Positions 54,499 through 63,666 of a stretch of DNA of 64,000 nt are shown here, piece by piece. Below the pieces are notes generated by a model that saw only the letters and a list, made by a program, of their open reading frames with translations, searched no databases and was not told where the DNA came from. Both the position numbers and the translations under genes were made by a program. The stretch covers positions 1 to 64,000 of the forward strand of contig CAKOMY010000004.1 in assembly GCA_934096815.1 (NCBI GenBank), given 5' to 3'. The DNA is from an uncultured Bacilli bacterium. Its GTDB lineage: Bacteria > Bacillota_I > Bacilli_A > RF39 > UBA660. The first letter of the stretch is position 1. The number at the start of each line of letters is the position of its first letter.

Positions 54499-54517
54499 CA
54501 TACACATGTGTACATTT
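54499..54517. promoter_or_regulatory. Operator copy 2
   Basis: CATACACATGTGTACATTT, palindrome TACACATGTGTA, 28 bp from copy 1 (start to start). The pair is the likely binding site of the divergent RHH protein and overlaps the region of both promoters (TATAAT for the regulator at 54538-54543). Confidence 0.72.
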
Positions 54518-54559
54518 CAATACATAAATAAACATTTTATAATATTTGTAGGAGGAAAT

Positions 54560-54700
54560 ATGGAAAGAGCAACTGTAACATTCAGTACGACGGAAGATAT
54601 AAAAAGGGAATTAGATAATTTAGCACAGGAAGAAAATAGGACTCTTTCAAACCTAATTGAAACCATTGTAATAAAATATCTAGATAACATAAAAAAATAA
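54560..54700 (+). CDS. Ribbon-helix-helix (CopG/Arc-type) phage regulator
   Basis: 46 aa: MERATVTFSTTEDIKREL (beta strand then helix A) and ENRTLSNLIETIVIKYLD (helix B), the plain RHH plan. GGAGGAAAT precedes ATG 54560. It is the only rightward phage gene and faces two palindromic operators, so it probably represses the structural operon and its own promoter. Followed by a terminator. Confidence 0.85.
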   Translation: MERATVTFSTTEDIKRELDNLAQEENRTLSNLIETIVIKYLDNIKK

Positions 54701-54724
54701 GCACCTGATTTTAGGTGCTTTTTA
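54700..54724 (+). terminator. Terminator after the RHH gene
   Basis: AGCACCT/AGGTGCT 7-bp perfect stem, 6-base loop, five T. Confidence 0.85.
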
Positions 54725-54744
54725 AGTCATTTAAGCAATGTTTA

Positions 54745-54772
54745 AGATAATTTAGTATATATTATAGGAAGT
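54745..54772. other. Right prophage junction (hybrid Xer site)
   Basis: Centre TATATA and right arm TTATAGGAAGT, identical to the dif copy at 49876-49892, but the left arm (AGATAATTTAG) is degenerate and belongs to the phage. This is what single-site Xer integration leaves: one junction with the chromosomal XerD arm, the other with the chromosomal XerC arm. Confidence 0.82.
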
Positions 54773-55116
54773 TGTATTTTATGATAAAAAGATGATAAAT
54801 TATCCATCTATCTTTATTTGCAGGATTCACTTAATTTATTGTATAGGTTAATTATTAGTTATATTTATCTACTACTTCCTTTAATTATTTTATTTCTTTT
54901 ATGTTAATTAAATTTTATCTATTAAGATTTTATTTACTATTAGTTTAATAATTATAATATCAAATTTTTTACAATGAACAAATTTGATTACAAAGTATAT
55001 ATTATATGTTATACAAAGTTAAGAATATGATGACTTAATTTAAAGTAAAACTCCCTTCTCCACTTTAGATTGAATTAAATAGAGAAGGGGTAGTCTTAAA
55101 TTTTAGAATAATTATT
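54773..55116. other. Non-coding stretch right of the prophage
   Basis: About 340 AT-rich bases without a credible gene. Contains a degenerate Xer-like sequence (54985-55012) and a hairpin CCCTTCTC/GAGAAGGG (55051-55089), which on the minus strand can terminate the regulator gene that follows. Confidence 0.6.
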
Positions 55117-55893
55117 TTATTTACTAGATCTTGCTTCAATTTCTGCTATTTTTTCAAATACTTCAGAAGCATTTTCTGTATTAATAGTGGTGTAACCTAA
55201 TTCACGTAAGGCTTGAAATCTAATTGTGTTTAATTGTTGAGTACGCGATAATTTTTCTTCATTACGAGATTCAATATCCTCAACAAATCGTTTTCTTGAC
55301 TCTATTACTCTACTTTTTGAAGGGTTACCATTAAGATATAAATTAAAGGCAGAATGAATGATACCTTCAAACATAAATTGTTTATTTTCATTAAATTTAA
55401 ATTCATTTGGATTTGTAAATCCTGCGTATTTAGACATATATGCTAATAAATACTTAATTTCTTCAATATTATCAACACATTGTAATAAGTGAAAAGTGTA
55501 TAGTAGAGTGTAATACCTCTCTTCTCTATCGTTTCCTTCTAAAAGTTTATCTTTAATAAGGAATGTTATATCACTAACTAATTGTTGTTCTTCTTTTTTT
55601 AATCCTTTTAAATCTAATAATTCGTTTGATGAATTTGATTTTAATACTTTATTTAATCTTTCTTCAACTTCTAAAAGATAGTCTGTATTTACTTTAATAT
55701 CATTTAAAGTATCCTCTTCTCCATCTTCTATATCTAATAATTTTAATAGGGCAATTTTCTTTTCTCTAGGCCATTCATTAAGTGAATTTAATTCAAGATA
55801 ATTATAAACCATTTGTCTAGAAACGCCTAAATATTTAGCTAATCTTACTTTAGAAATACCTAATTCTTGTAATATTTCATTTAGTCTTTTCAT
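55117..55893 (-). CDS. XRE-family helix-turn-helix protein
   Basis: 258 aa. N-terminal HTH: ILQELGISKVRLAKYLGVSRQMVYNYLEL (about residues 7-36, recognition helix around SRQMVYNYL), then a long all-helical regulatory part without known motif. Soluble. It is outside the prophage junction and reads leftward. Cellular regulator rather than phage repressor is likely because of its position and size; target unknown. Confidence 0.75.
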   Translation of the reverse strand: MKRLNEILQELGISKVRLAKYLGVSRQMVYNYLELNSLNEWPREKKIALLKLLDIEDGEEDTLNDIKVNTDYLLEVEERLNKVLKSNSSNELLDLKGLKKEEQQLVSDITFLIKDKLLEGNDREERYYTLLYTFHLLQCVDNIEEIKYLLAYMSKYAGFTNPNEFKFNENKQFMFEGIIHSAFNLYLNGNPSKSRVIESRKRFVEDIESRNEEKLSRTQQLNTIRFQALRELGYTTINTENASEVFEKIAEIEARSSK

Positions 55894-56005
55894 TATGTTT
55901 ACCTACTTTCTTTACACTATAATCATAACTTATTTGACACATATATGTCAAGCAATATACTTCTTTTTGTAAAATTAAAAAGTACAAAATCGTACTTAAT
56001 TTAAT

Positions 56006-57112
56006 TTATAAATACCAAAGTTTTTCACCATTTTTCATGACTGTTTTAATGATTCCTGAACCTAAACATTGTTCACCTAAATATAATACACATGCTTGCC
56101 CTGGAGTAACTGCTTTAACTTTTTCGGGATATCTTACTAATATTTCATTGTTTTCTAAGTATTCAAGCATTACTTCATAATCTGGTCCTCTATATCTAAA
56201 TTTTGCGGTACAGAATGTATGTCTTGTTTGACATAAGAAATTAACATTTTCAATTATACATGAATCAGAATATAAATACTCACTATCTTCTCCAAATGCA
56301 ACATAAAGTTTGTTTTCTGCAACGTTTTTACCAACTACAAAGTGCTTTTCTAAATTACCGGAAATTCCTACATTACGTCTTTGACCAATTGTATAATTCA
56401 TTAAACCAGTATGTGTACCAATTACTTTATTTGTTTCAATATCAATTATATCTCCAGGATTTGGTTTTAAATAATTTGATACAAATTTTTGATAATTTCT
56501 TTCACCAATAAAACATATTCCAGTTGAATCTTTTTTAGTAGCTGTTGGTATGTTTTGTATTTTAGCTATTTCACGTACTTCTGGTTTTGTTAGATCACCA
56601 ATAGGGAATAACACATCTTTTAAAGCATCTTCACTTACTTGAGCTAAAAAATAGGTTTGATCTTTATTTAAATCAACAGCTCTTAATAGTCTATTTCCTA
56701 CAATTCTGGCATAATGACCGGTTGCAATATAATTGGCTCCTAATCTTTTAGCTTCTTTTTTAAATAAATCGAATTTTATATATTTGTTACACATTAAATC
56801 AGGATTAGGGGTTCTTCCTTTTTTTAATTCATCTAAGAAATATGTAAAGACATTATCCCAATATTCTTTAACAAAATCAATTCTATGAAGTGGTATACCT
56901 AAATGATTACAAACTGCTAAGGCATCATTATAATCTTGTTCTTGGGGACAAATATTATTATTTAGATTAGGATTACCTTTAATATCATCATTTACTAGTG
57001 AATCCCAATTACGCATAAATAAACCAATTACTTCATATCCTTGTTTTTTTAACAAATAAGCGGCAACAGATGAATCTACTCCACCACTCATTCCAATTAC
57101 AACTTTTTCCAT
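56006..57112 (-). CDS. mnmA: tRNA-specific 2-thiouridylase
   Basis: Installs sulfur at U34 of tRNA Lys, Glu and Gln. 368 aa from ATG 57112. PP-loop VVIGMSGGVDSSVAA at the N terminus, catalytic Cys in PDLMCNKYIKF, second catalytic Cys in STGICFIGERN, and the C-terminal beta-barrel. The longer frame to 57181 has a hydrophobic leader unlike any MnmA, so it is not used. ATG 57118 is an alternative. Confidence 0.96.
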   Translation of the reverse strand: MEKVVIGMSGGVDSSVAAYLLKKQGYEVIGLFMRNWDSLVNDDIKGNPNLNNNICPQEQDYNDALAVCNHLGIPLHRIDFVKEYWDNVFTYFLDELKKGRTPNPDLMCNKYIKFDLFKKEAKRLGANYIATGHYARIVGNRLLRAVDLNKDQTYFLAQVSEDALKDVLFPIGDLTKPEVREIAKIQNIPTATKKDSTGICFIGERNYQKFVSNYLKPNPGDIIDIETNKVIGTHTGLMNYTIGQRRNVGISGNLEKHFVVGKNVAENKLYVAFGEDSEYLYSDSCIIENVNFLCQTRHTFCTAKFRYRGPDYEVMLEYLENNEILVRYPEKVKAVTPGQACVLYLGEQCLGSGIIKTVMKNGEKLWYL

Positions 57113-57164
57113 AAACATCACGTAATTATTGTAGCAAAAAATTGCAATTATTAATAGGCTAATA

Positions 57165-57725
57165 TTATATAAATATGGCAATTATTTTATTACCATAGTA
57201 ATATAAAAAGATATCATTTAACAAAATAATTAATAATGTAATTGATGTTCTTAACATATAACCATTTAAATTAACTATCTTATAATGATTATTTATAAAA
57301 ATTTTTATATATTTATATGTTAAATAAAAGATATATGATAAAAGAATTAAATATATTAATTTATTAGTAATTGTAAATATGAGAAAATAGTAAATTCCTT
57401 TAATATTTTTATAATGTAATAATGCTGAAAATAAAAAACCAATAGATGCTCCTTCATATATATAATATATTGTTAATGGGATAAATCCCACAATAAAGCT
57501 TGATAGTATAATTATGAGGCTTATTATAAATAAATGGATTAGAATGTGATTTTGTTTTACATCGCCAATATTGTTAATCGTTGTTGCAAGAGTTAAATCG
57601 ATATTACTTTTGATGTCTTGGGTGCATTTAAGATATACAACTATACCAATAATTATTCCTAAAAATAAAAAAGTAAGGAGAAACTTAAAACGGCTACGTA
57701 TAATCTTCATATAATTAAATTTCAT
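57165..57725 (-). CDS. SpoIIM-like (DUF95) membrane protein
   Basis: 186 aa with about five hydrophobic segments. The central IYYIYEGASIGFLFSALL recalls the SpoIIM/DUF95 helix with its Gly-Ser face. SpoIIM is part of the DMP peptidoglycan-degrading complex in sporulators; no partner (spoIID, spoIIP) is visible here. AGGTGAAAAG precedes ATG 57725. Family assignment by pattern. Confidence 0.6.
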   Translation of the reverse strand: MKFNYMKIIRSRFKFLLTFLFLGIIIGIVVYLKCTQDIKSNIDLTLATTINNIGDVKQNHILIHLFIISLIIILSSFIVGFIPLTIYYIYEGASIGFLFSALLHYKNIKGIYYFLIFTITNKLIYLILLSYIFYLTYKYIKIFINNHYKIVNLNGYMLRTSITLLIILLNDIFLYYYGNKIIAIFI

Positions 57726-57806
57726 TCTTTTCACCTATTTAATCATATTATTTTCTTTTAATTTTATGATATTTTTTGTATAATTATTTTGAGGTGAATA
57801 AGTATT

Positions 57807-57923
57807 ATGGCTTATAGAGCAAAAAAGAAAAGTATTGGTTCTAAAATTTTAGTGTGGGTATGTTTATTTGCAATTATTGCAAGTACTATCAGTGCACTGA
57901 TTTATTATATTTTAGTATATTAA
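57807..57923 (+). CDS. 38-aa single-pass membrane protein (DUF4044-like)
   Basis: Starts MAYRAKKKSIGSKILVWV, then one helix (CLFAIIASTISALIYYILVY) to the C terminus: a short positively charged N-in segment and one transmembrane span. GAGGTGAATAAG precedes ATG, a TATAAT lies at 57779-57784 and a terminator follows directly. Size and layout match the tiny DUF4044 proteins of Bacillota. Function unknown. Confidence 0.7.
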   Translation: MAYRAKKKSIGSKILVWVCLFAIIASTISALIYYILVY

Positions 57924-57955
57924 AAACTTAATAGAATCTATCTACTAAGTTTTTT
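57923..57955 (+). terminator. Terminator after the 38-aa gene
   Basis: AAAACTTA/TAAGTTTT 8-bp perfect stem with a 15-base loop and T run. The leftward neighbour's last codons overlap it. Confidence 0.65.
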
Positions 57956-58150
57956 GTTTGAACTATTTACAATATAATTTTCTATATTTAGGCCATTATC
58001 AATTGCATTATTTATTATTTCTTCATCTGATAGATTGTCAATGTCAAATGATTGCATTAGGGCTGCGCCATAACCTAATGTAAAATATGCTGATTCATAA
58101 TAATCTTTTAAATCCTGTTTTAATTTATTAATATCTATTTCTATCATCAT
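57938..58150 (-). CDS. Small acidic protein downstream of lepA
   Basis: 70 aa, helical, with KLKQDLKDYYESAYFTLGYGAALMQSF and a SDEEIINNAIDNGLNI tail. No known motif. It begins 12 bases after lepA and is probably in its operon. ATG 58150 or 58147 (MMIE). Function unknown. Confidence 0.65.
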   Translation of the reverse strand: MMIEIDINKLKQDLKDYYESAYFTLGYGAALMQSFDIDNLSDEEIINNAIDNGLNIENYIVNSSNKKLSR

Positions 58151-58161
58151 GTTATCCTTGA

Positions 58162-59937
58162 TTATTTATCTGTCTTTAAGATTGATAGAAATGCTTCTGG
58201 TGGAACTTCAACAGAACCAACCATCTTCATTCTTTTTTTACCTTCTTTTTGTTTCTCTAATAGTTTTCTTTTACGAGATATATCGCCACCATAGCATTTA
58301 GCAAGTACATTTTTTCTCATTTGAGCAATGTTTTCTCTAGCGATTACTTTTGAACCAATTGATGCTTGAATAGGTACTTCAAATAGTTGCCTTGGAATTA
58401 GTTCTTTTAAAGCTTTTGTAATTGCTAAACCACGATGATATGCAGCATCTTTATGTACAATAACAGATAAAGCATCAACTATTTCACCATTAATTAAGAT
58501 GTCCATTTTTACTAAATCACTTACCTTGTAATCGGATAATTCATAATCAAATGAAGCATATCCTTTAGTATAACTTTTTAATTTATCAAAGAAGTCATAG
58601 ACAATTTCGGCAAGTGGTAATTCATATATTATATTAACTCTTTTCTCATCAATATATTCTGTTGTTTTATATATACCTCTTTTTTCTTGACAAAGTTCCA
58701 TTATAGCACCAATGTATTCACTTGGAACAAATATACTTGCTTTAACAAAAGGCTCACTAATTGAACTAATATTGACCTTATTTGGCATTTTTGATGGATT
58801 ATCTACTTCAATTACATTTCCATTAGTTAATTCTACTTTATAGATAACAGATGGTGATGTAGCAATTATATCAATACCAAATTCTCTTTTAATTCTTTCT
58901 TCAATTATTTCCATATGAAGTAGTCCTAAAAATCCACATCTAAAGCCAAAACCTAAGGCTTCTGATGTTTCAACTTCAAAGGTAAGGGAAGCATCATTTA
59001 ATTTTAATTTTTCTAGTGCTTCTTTTAAATGATTATATTTATTTGGTTCAATTGGATATATACCACTATAAACCATTGATTTAACTTTTTTATATCCTTC
59101 TAGAGGTGTTATAGCTCTATCACGTTTAGTTGTAATTGTATCGCCAACACGTACTGATTCAACACTTTTAATAGCGCCAGCAACCCATCCTACATCTCCG
59201 GCTTTTAATTCAGGTAATAATTTTTCATTTGGAGTATTTACTCCTACTTCAGTTACTACGTATTCTTCGTTGTTGTTCATCATAATAATTGTATCACCAA
59301 TTTTAATAGAACCGGATTTAACACATATTGATGCAACTACTCCTTTATATTGATCAAAATAAGAATCAAAAATTAGAGCTTTAGTTCCTTCTTTTAAATC
59401 TTGAGGTGGCTGTATTCTTTCAATTATAGCGTCAAGTAATAAATTAACATTTTCACCTGTTTTACCACTTACAGGTATAATTTCATCTTCCTTAAAGCCA
59501 AGAACTTTTACTAATTCAGCAGTTACTTTGGGAACATCAGCATTTGGTAAATCAATTTTATTAATTACTGGGATAATTGTTAAATTATGATTTAAGGCTA
59601 GATATAAATTAGCAAGTGTTTGAGCTTCGATTCCTTGAGTTGCATCTACGACTAGAATTGCTCCATCACAAGCTGCTAAACTTCTTGAAACTTCATAGGA
59701 AAAATCGACATGTCCTGGGGTATCTATTAAATTAAATTCATATCCTTTATAATTTAAATTTACAGTATTTAACTTAATTGTGATGCCTCTTTCTCTTTCA
59801 ATATCCATTGAATCAAGCATTTGCTCTTTTAGTTCTCTTTTTGATACTGCTCCAGTAAGTTCTAAAATTCGATCGGCTAATGTACTTTTACCGTGATCAA
59901 TATGAGCAATTATACAAAAGTTACGGATGTTTTGCAT
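58162..59937 (-). CDS. lepA: Elongation factor 4 (LepA)
   Basis: Ribosome-associated translational GTPase, 591 aa, normal length. G1 [14 protein letters not shown]2 [11 protein letters not shown]3 [13 protein letters not shown]4 NKIDLP, then the EF-G-like domains and the LepA-specific C terminus ([16 protein letters not shown]). Follows an unknown 170-aa gene by 16 bases. Confidence 0.97.
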   Translation of the reverse strand: MQNIRNFCIIAHIDHGKSTLADRILELTGAVSKRELKEQMLDSMDIERERGITIKLNTVNLNYKGYEFNLIDTPGHVDFSYEVSRSLAACDGAILVVDATQGIEAQTLANLYLALNHNLTIIPVINKIDLPNADVPKVTAELVKVLGFKEDEIIPVSGKTGENVNLLLDAIIERIQPPQDLKEGTKALIFDSYFDQYKGVVASICVKSGSIKIGDTIIMMNNNEEYVVTEVGVNTPNEKLLPELKAGDVGWVAGAIKSVESVRVGDTITTKRDRAITPLEGYKKVKSMVYSGIYPIEPNKYNHLKEALEKLKLNDASLTFEVETSEALGFGFRCGFLGLLHMEIIEERIKREFGIDIIATSPSVIYKVELTNGNVIEVDNPSKMPNKVNISSISEPFVKASIFVPSEYIGAIMELCQEKRGIYKTTEYIDEKRVNIIYELPLAEIVYDFFDKLKSYTKGYASFDYELSDYKVSDLVKMDILINGEIVDALSVIVHKDAAYHRGLAITKALKELIPRQLFEVPIQASIGSKVIARENIAQMRKNVLAKCYGGDISRKRKLLEKQKEGKKRMKMVGSVEVPPEAFLSILKTDK

Positions 59938-59953
59938 TTTTTATCACATTCCT

Positions 59954-60466
59954 TTATATTCTATCTTTTAACATATTTTCATGCTGATAGATTTTATATT
60001 CTTCATCATTCATGCTATTTAAAATATCAGCAATTTCTTTATTAATTAAAGACTGTTCTTTATATTTTTTAGCATAAAGCAATTTACAATTAGGACTAAT
60101 CTTATCATTATTGTAAATATCAATAATATTGTCTATTTCATTATTCACACCATTATAATCATTAACTATGATTAATTTAACAGTTTTTTTATTTGTATAT
60201 TTTAGATACTTCATTAATAATAAATCAGTTTTTAATAAATTATCATTTTCTTTGAAGTTGAAATCAATAAATAATAATTTTGTTTCTGATTCTAAAATTA
60301 CATAACTTCTAACGTTGTTTAAATTATCATTAACAAAGGGTAAAAGTATATAATCTTCATTATCATTAATTATTTCGTTTGCTAAAGCACAAATAAATTT
60401 TTTACCTGTTTCATTTTTCCATAAATAATGGAATGAATAAGGATTTAGCAAGTTTATATTTTTCAT
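59954..60466 (-). CDS. Unknown protein, possible Rpn/PD-(D/E)XK-like
   Basis: 170 aa, soluble. LLNPYSFHYLWKNETGKKFI, SETKLLFIDFNFKEND and KTVKLIIVNDY are compatible with a degenerate PD-(D/E)XK or Rpn-type nuclease core, but the catalytic Lys pattern is not convincing. AGGAGGTAAAG precedes ATG 60466. It lies between alaS and lepA. Function not assigned. Confidence 0.5.
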   Translation of the reverse strand: MKNINLLNPYSFHYLWKNETGKKFICALANEIINDNEDYILLPFVNDNLNNVRSYVILESETKLLFIDFNFKENDNLLKTDLLLMKYLKYTNKKTVKLIIVNDYNGVNNEIDNIIDIYNNDKISPNCKLLYAKKYKEQSLINKEIADILNSMNDEEYKIYQHENMLKDRI

Positions 60467-60543
60467 AATTTCTTTACCTCCTATATATACTTATTACCCA
60501 TCTTGTACCATTTTACTTTTTATTTATTGAAACTTTACACTTT

Positions 60544-62307
60544 TTATTCAATTACTGCTTTAATACGTCTTACTCCAGCAGAGGATGCTTCTTCTTTTAA
60601 TATTTTAAATTTGCCAATTTCACTTGTATGTTCAACATGTGGTCCCATACAAATTTCTTTAGATATGACTTCTCCAGTTGTTTTATCACTTATTGTATAA
60701 ACTGTGACAATATCAGGATATCTTTCAATAAACATTGCTTCAGCACCGCTATTAACTGCATCTATTTTGTTTTCTTCAGTAATTGTTACAATTAAATCTC
60801 TTTGAATCCATTCATTTACTAGATTTTGGGTTTGTTCTAATTCTTCTTTAGTTAGCTTACGGTCAAATGAGAAGTCAAAACGCATTCTTTCATTTGTAAT
60901 ATTTGAACCTTTTTGATGAACGTTTTCATTTAACACTTTTTTAAGGGCTGCATTTAGCAAATGTGTGGCAGTATGATATCTTGTTTCTATTTTAGAATCT
61001 CCTGCTAAGCCTCCTTTAAACATACCTTTAGAAGCAGTTCTTGATAATTCTTGATGAGCTTTAAATTTTTCTTTAAATCCTTCTATATCTACTTCTAAAT
61101 TCTTTTCTTTTGCTAGTTCTTCTGTTAGTTCTATAGGAAAACCAAATGTATCATATAATTTGAACGCTAAATCTTTATCAATTGTTTTAATATTTTGAGT
61201 TTCTTTTTCAAATACTCTTAAGCCCTTTTCTAATGTTTTACTAAATTTAGACTTTTCTTTTGCTAGTTCAGCAATTATAAATTCTTTATTATTAGATAAT
61301 TCATCATAATATTTAGCATATTTTTGAATAATCAAATTAGCAATTTGCTCTTCCCAGTTAGTGCTGTTATCAATACCTAGGTTTCTAGCACATCTTATAG
61401 CACGTCTAATTAATCTTCTTAATATATAGCCTCTATCGGTATTTGAAGGAACTATTTTAGCGTTATCTCCTAATATAAAGGTTGCTGTTCTAATATGATC
61501 GGCTATAATTCTAATATCTTTTTTATTTTCTTCATATTTTTTATTAGAAATTTGTTCAATTAACTTAATAACATCTATCCAAACTGATGATAAGTAGTTG
61601 TCATTTACACCTTCTAGTATAGCTGCTACTCTTTCAACTCCCATACCTGTATCAACGTTCTTTTTAGGAAGTTCAGTAACGTTTCCATTTTCATCTTTAA
61701 AATATTGCATAAATACGTTGTTCCAAATTTCAACCCATCTATTATCATTTGGATCAAAAAAGTCAGGGATCTCATCGTTTGATCTAAAATAGAATATTTC
61801 AGTATCTGAACCACATGGTCCACTTTCTCCGGCAATCCAGAAATTATCTTCCTCACCTAAGTAAGCAATCTTTTTAGGATTAATACCTAACTCAATCCAT
61901 TTATTTGCGGATATAGTATCTTTAGGAATTTTATCATCCCCAGCAAATACGGTTACGGCTAATCTTTCGATATCAATATTTAATACTTTAGTTAAAAATT
62001 CAAAACTGTATTCAATTGATTCATTTTTAAAATAATCTCCTAATGACCAATTTCCTAACATTTCAAAGAATGTGTGATGTGTTTCATCTCCAACTGAATC
62101 TAAATCATTAGTTCTAACACATTTTTGATAATCAGTTAATCTTTTACCATAAGGATGCTCTTTTCCCATTAAATAAGGAATTAATGGTTGCATTCCAGCT
62201 GTATTAAATAAAACACTTGCATCATTTTCAGGTACTACTGGCGCTGATGGTATTTGTTTATGTCCTTTACTTACAAAATAATTAATATATAGATCTTTTA
62301 AATTCAT
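60544..62307 (-). CDS. alaS: Alanine--tRNA ligase, compact form
   Basis: Class II synthetase, 587 aa, versus about 870 in most bacteria. The catalytic half is intact (FFEMLGNWSLGDYFK, GDETHHTFFEML context, GMGVERVAA, RGYILRRLIRRA). The editing core is kept: zinc ligands H445/H449 in HTATHLL and C553/H557 in CMGPHVEHT (the family reads CGGTH). Two parts are missing: the roughly 130-aa beta-barrel between the catalytic and editing domains (GLAGDSKIETRYHTA joins them directly) and the C-terminal oligomerisation/C-Ala domain. The stop follows RRIKAVIE with no frame break, so this looks like a true compact variant. Confidence 0.93.
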   Translation of the reverse strand: MNLKDLYINYFVSKGHKQIPSAPVVPENDASVLFNTAGMQPLIPYLMGKEHPYGKRLTDYQKCVRTNDLDSVGDETHHTFFEMLGNWSLGDYFKNESIEYSFEFLTKVLNIDIERLAVTVFAGDDKIPKDTISANKWIELGINPKKIAYLGEEDNFWIAGESGPCGSDTEIFYFRSNDEIPDFFDPNDNRWVEIWNNVFMQYFKDENGNVTELPKKNVDTGMGVERVAAILEGVNDNYLSSVWIDVIKLIEQISNKKYEENKKDIRIIADHIRTATFILGDNAKIVPSNTDRGYILRRLIRRAIRCARNLGIDNSTNWEEQIANLIIQKYAKYYDELSNNKEFIIAELAKEKSKFSKTLEKGLRVFEKETQNIKTIDKDLAFKLYDTFGFPIELTEELAKEKNLEVDIEGFKEKFKAHQELSRTASKGMFKGGLAGDSKIETRYHTATHLLNAALKKVLNENVHQKGSNITNERMRFDFSFDRKLTKEELEQTQNLVNEWIQRDLIVTITEENKIDAVNSGAEAMFIERYPDIVTVYTISDKTTGEVISKEICMGPHVEHTSEIGKFKILKEEASSAGVRRIKAVIE

Positions 62308-62539
62308 ATTTTATGCACTCCTCTTAACTACGTTTATATTATCATATTTTCATCTTTTATAAAAGAAAATAAATTAATTAATAAACAATTATTTAGTAAT
62401 TATTCCTAACTAATTATAATATTTCTATTTTATAGCCCATGTTTATTATTATATTTCGTAAGGTTATATTAGTCAATAAAAACCGTACATTTGTTAAATG
62501 CTTAGAACAAAAAAATAAATATTTATTTTATCTAAATAT
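62308..62539. other. Intergenic region between trx and alaS
   Basis: About 230 AT-rich bases. On the minus strand it must hold the alaS promoter, and next to trx lies an AATAAATATTT hairpin with T run (62508-62540) that can end the cvpA-trx transcript. I find no T-box (no GGTGG-type element) for alaS. Confidence 0.55.
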
Positions 62540-62833
62540 TTATTTATATTCTTTAATAATTTCTTCAATTTCTTCTTTTGTTTTAAATCCAACAAAATGA
62601 GTAACCATCTTTTTATTTTTATATATTTCAACTGTAGGAATGCTCATCACACCGTGACTTTGTGCAAGTTCTCCATGAGTATCAACATCAACTTTAATTA
62701 TTTTGTTTGGTAACTCTTCTAATTCCATACCAATCATTTTACAAGGTGAACACCAATTGGCAAAAAAGTCTACTATGGTTAATTCATCTGTTAAAACGTC
62801 TTCTAATTTTTGATTACTTAAATATTCTATCAT
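62540..62833 (-). CDS. Thioredoxin-fold protein
   Basis: 97 aa. DFFANWCSPCKMIGMELEEL carries the redox pair as WCSPC (classical thioredoxin is WCGPC), then IKVDVDTHG and the cis-Pro loop VMSIPTVEIYKN. ATG 62833 has AAGGAGG at ideal spacing, so the longer frame upstream is not used. The start is 1 base after the cvpA stop. Cytoplasmic disulfide reductase, substrate unknown. Confidence 0.9.
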   Translation of the reverse strand: MIEYLSNQKLEDVLTDELTIVDFFANWCSPCKMIGMELEELPNKIIKVDVDTHGELAQSHGVMSIPTVEIYKNKKMVTHFVGFKTKEEIEEIIKEYK

Positions 62834-62834
62834 T

Positions 62835-63575
62835 TTATTCCTCCTTCTCATTATTATTATCATTATTTTGATTATTATTTATAACATCTTTTATATTTTT
62901 AATTCCTAATTTTCCATTATTACTTAATTTTTCTGCTGATTCTTTAGAAATTATTTCGTATTTTAATAATACTTCTAAACATTTTCTATTAGCTTCTTCT
63001 TTATCACTGCTATTTTGATATTCTAGAGTTATATCATAAACATTTTTAATAGATAAATATGTTTTTTCTACTACATCAGATAGAAATGGCGTTTTAGAAA
63101 CTATTTGATTGCCATATTTTGATTCTTGATATATTTTGGCTGTGTTTGCAAAAGTACTAAATAAGAAACAAATGAAGAATGCGATTAGAAATCCCTGAAA
63201 TAAGCCAAATATTAAGCCTAATATCCTGCCTACTAAACCTTCAGAAAATATTCCAAGTGTTAATTTACCAACTAATCCAGTTATTTTAGAAATAATTTTA
63301 AAGATAAAGCTTAATATTGATAATGTAATAAGAAAACTGATACCTTCATAAATTAAAATATTATAAACACTTATACCACTATAAAATCCACTTATTTTAA
63401 AAAATGGAAAATGTTCATATAAGAATACTGATATTGGATTTTTTAAATAAAACGCTAGGATAATTACTACTATTGTTCCAATAAAATTAATTAATGAACC
63501 AATAAATCCTCTTTTATATCCGTATAAAGCACCTAGAATAATAATTATTAATATTAAATAGTCTAATATATTCAT
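62835..63575 (-). CDS. CvpA family membrane protein
   Basis: 246 aa. Four hydrophobic segments within residues 1-145; the first (YLILIIIILGALYGYKRGFI with the conserved GYKRGF) and the FGLFQGFLIAFF helix fit CvpA. A hydrophilic C-terminal tail of about 100 aa ends in an Asn/Glu-rich stretch. cvpA beside rnhC and trx matches the B. subtilis rnhC-zapA-cvpA-trxA region. Function poorly known. Confidence 0.85.
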   Translation of the reverse strand: MNILDYLILIIIILGALYGYKRGFIGSLINFIGTIVVIILAFYLKNPISVFLYEHFPFFKISGFYSGISVYNILIYEGISFLITLSILSFIFKIISKITGLVGKLTLGIFSEGLVGRILGLIFGLFQGFLIAFFICFLFSTFANTAKIYQESKYGNQIVSKTPFLSDVVEKTYLSIKNVYDITLEYQNSSDKEEANRKCLEVLLKYEIISKESAEKLSNNGKLGIKNIKDVINNNQNNDNNNEKEE

Positions 63576-63666
63576 TTTTTATACTCCTAGTTTAATTATA
63601 TTATAATTACTTAAAAAAATAAAGAAATAATTAAAAAGTTATGGTATTATGAAGTTGGTGATGTTT

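Larger units (their letters stand above)
49876..54761. mobile_element. Filamentous phage (inovirus) prophage integrated at dif
   Basis: About 4.9 kb between two copies of TATATATTATAGGAAGTT. Order from right to left: RHH regulator (divergent), putative ssDNA-binding protein, small gene, major coat protein, terminator, two tiny genes, Zot ATPase, minor coat protein, adsorption protein, small membrane protein, hairpin-rich intergenic region, HUH Rep. No integrase is encoded, so integration must use the host Xer recombinase, as for CTX-type phages. Recombining the two junctions restores an intact chromosomal dif. All genes look intact. Confidence 0.88.

Noticed and set aside
57118..57181. N-terminal extension of mnmA with a membrane helix
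   Set aside because: The extension lies upstream of the standard MEKVVIGMSGG start and is absent from the MnmA family.
62308..62539. T-box upstream of alaS
   Set aside because: No AGGGTGG-like T-box or specifier stem on the minus strand.
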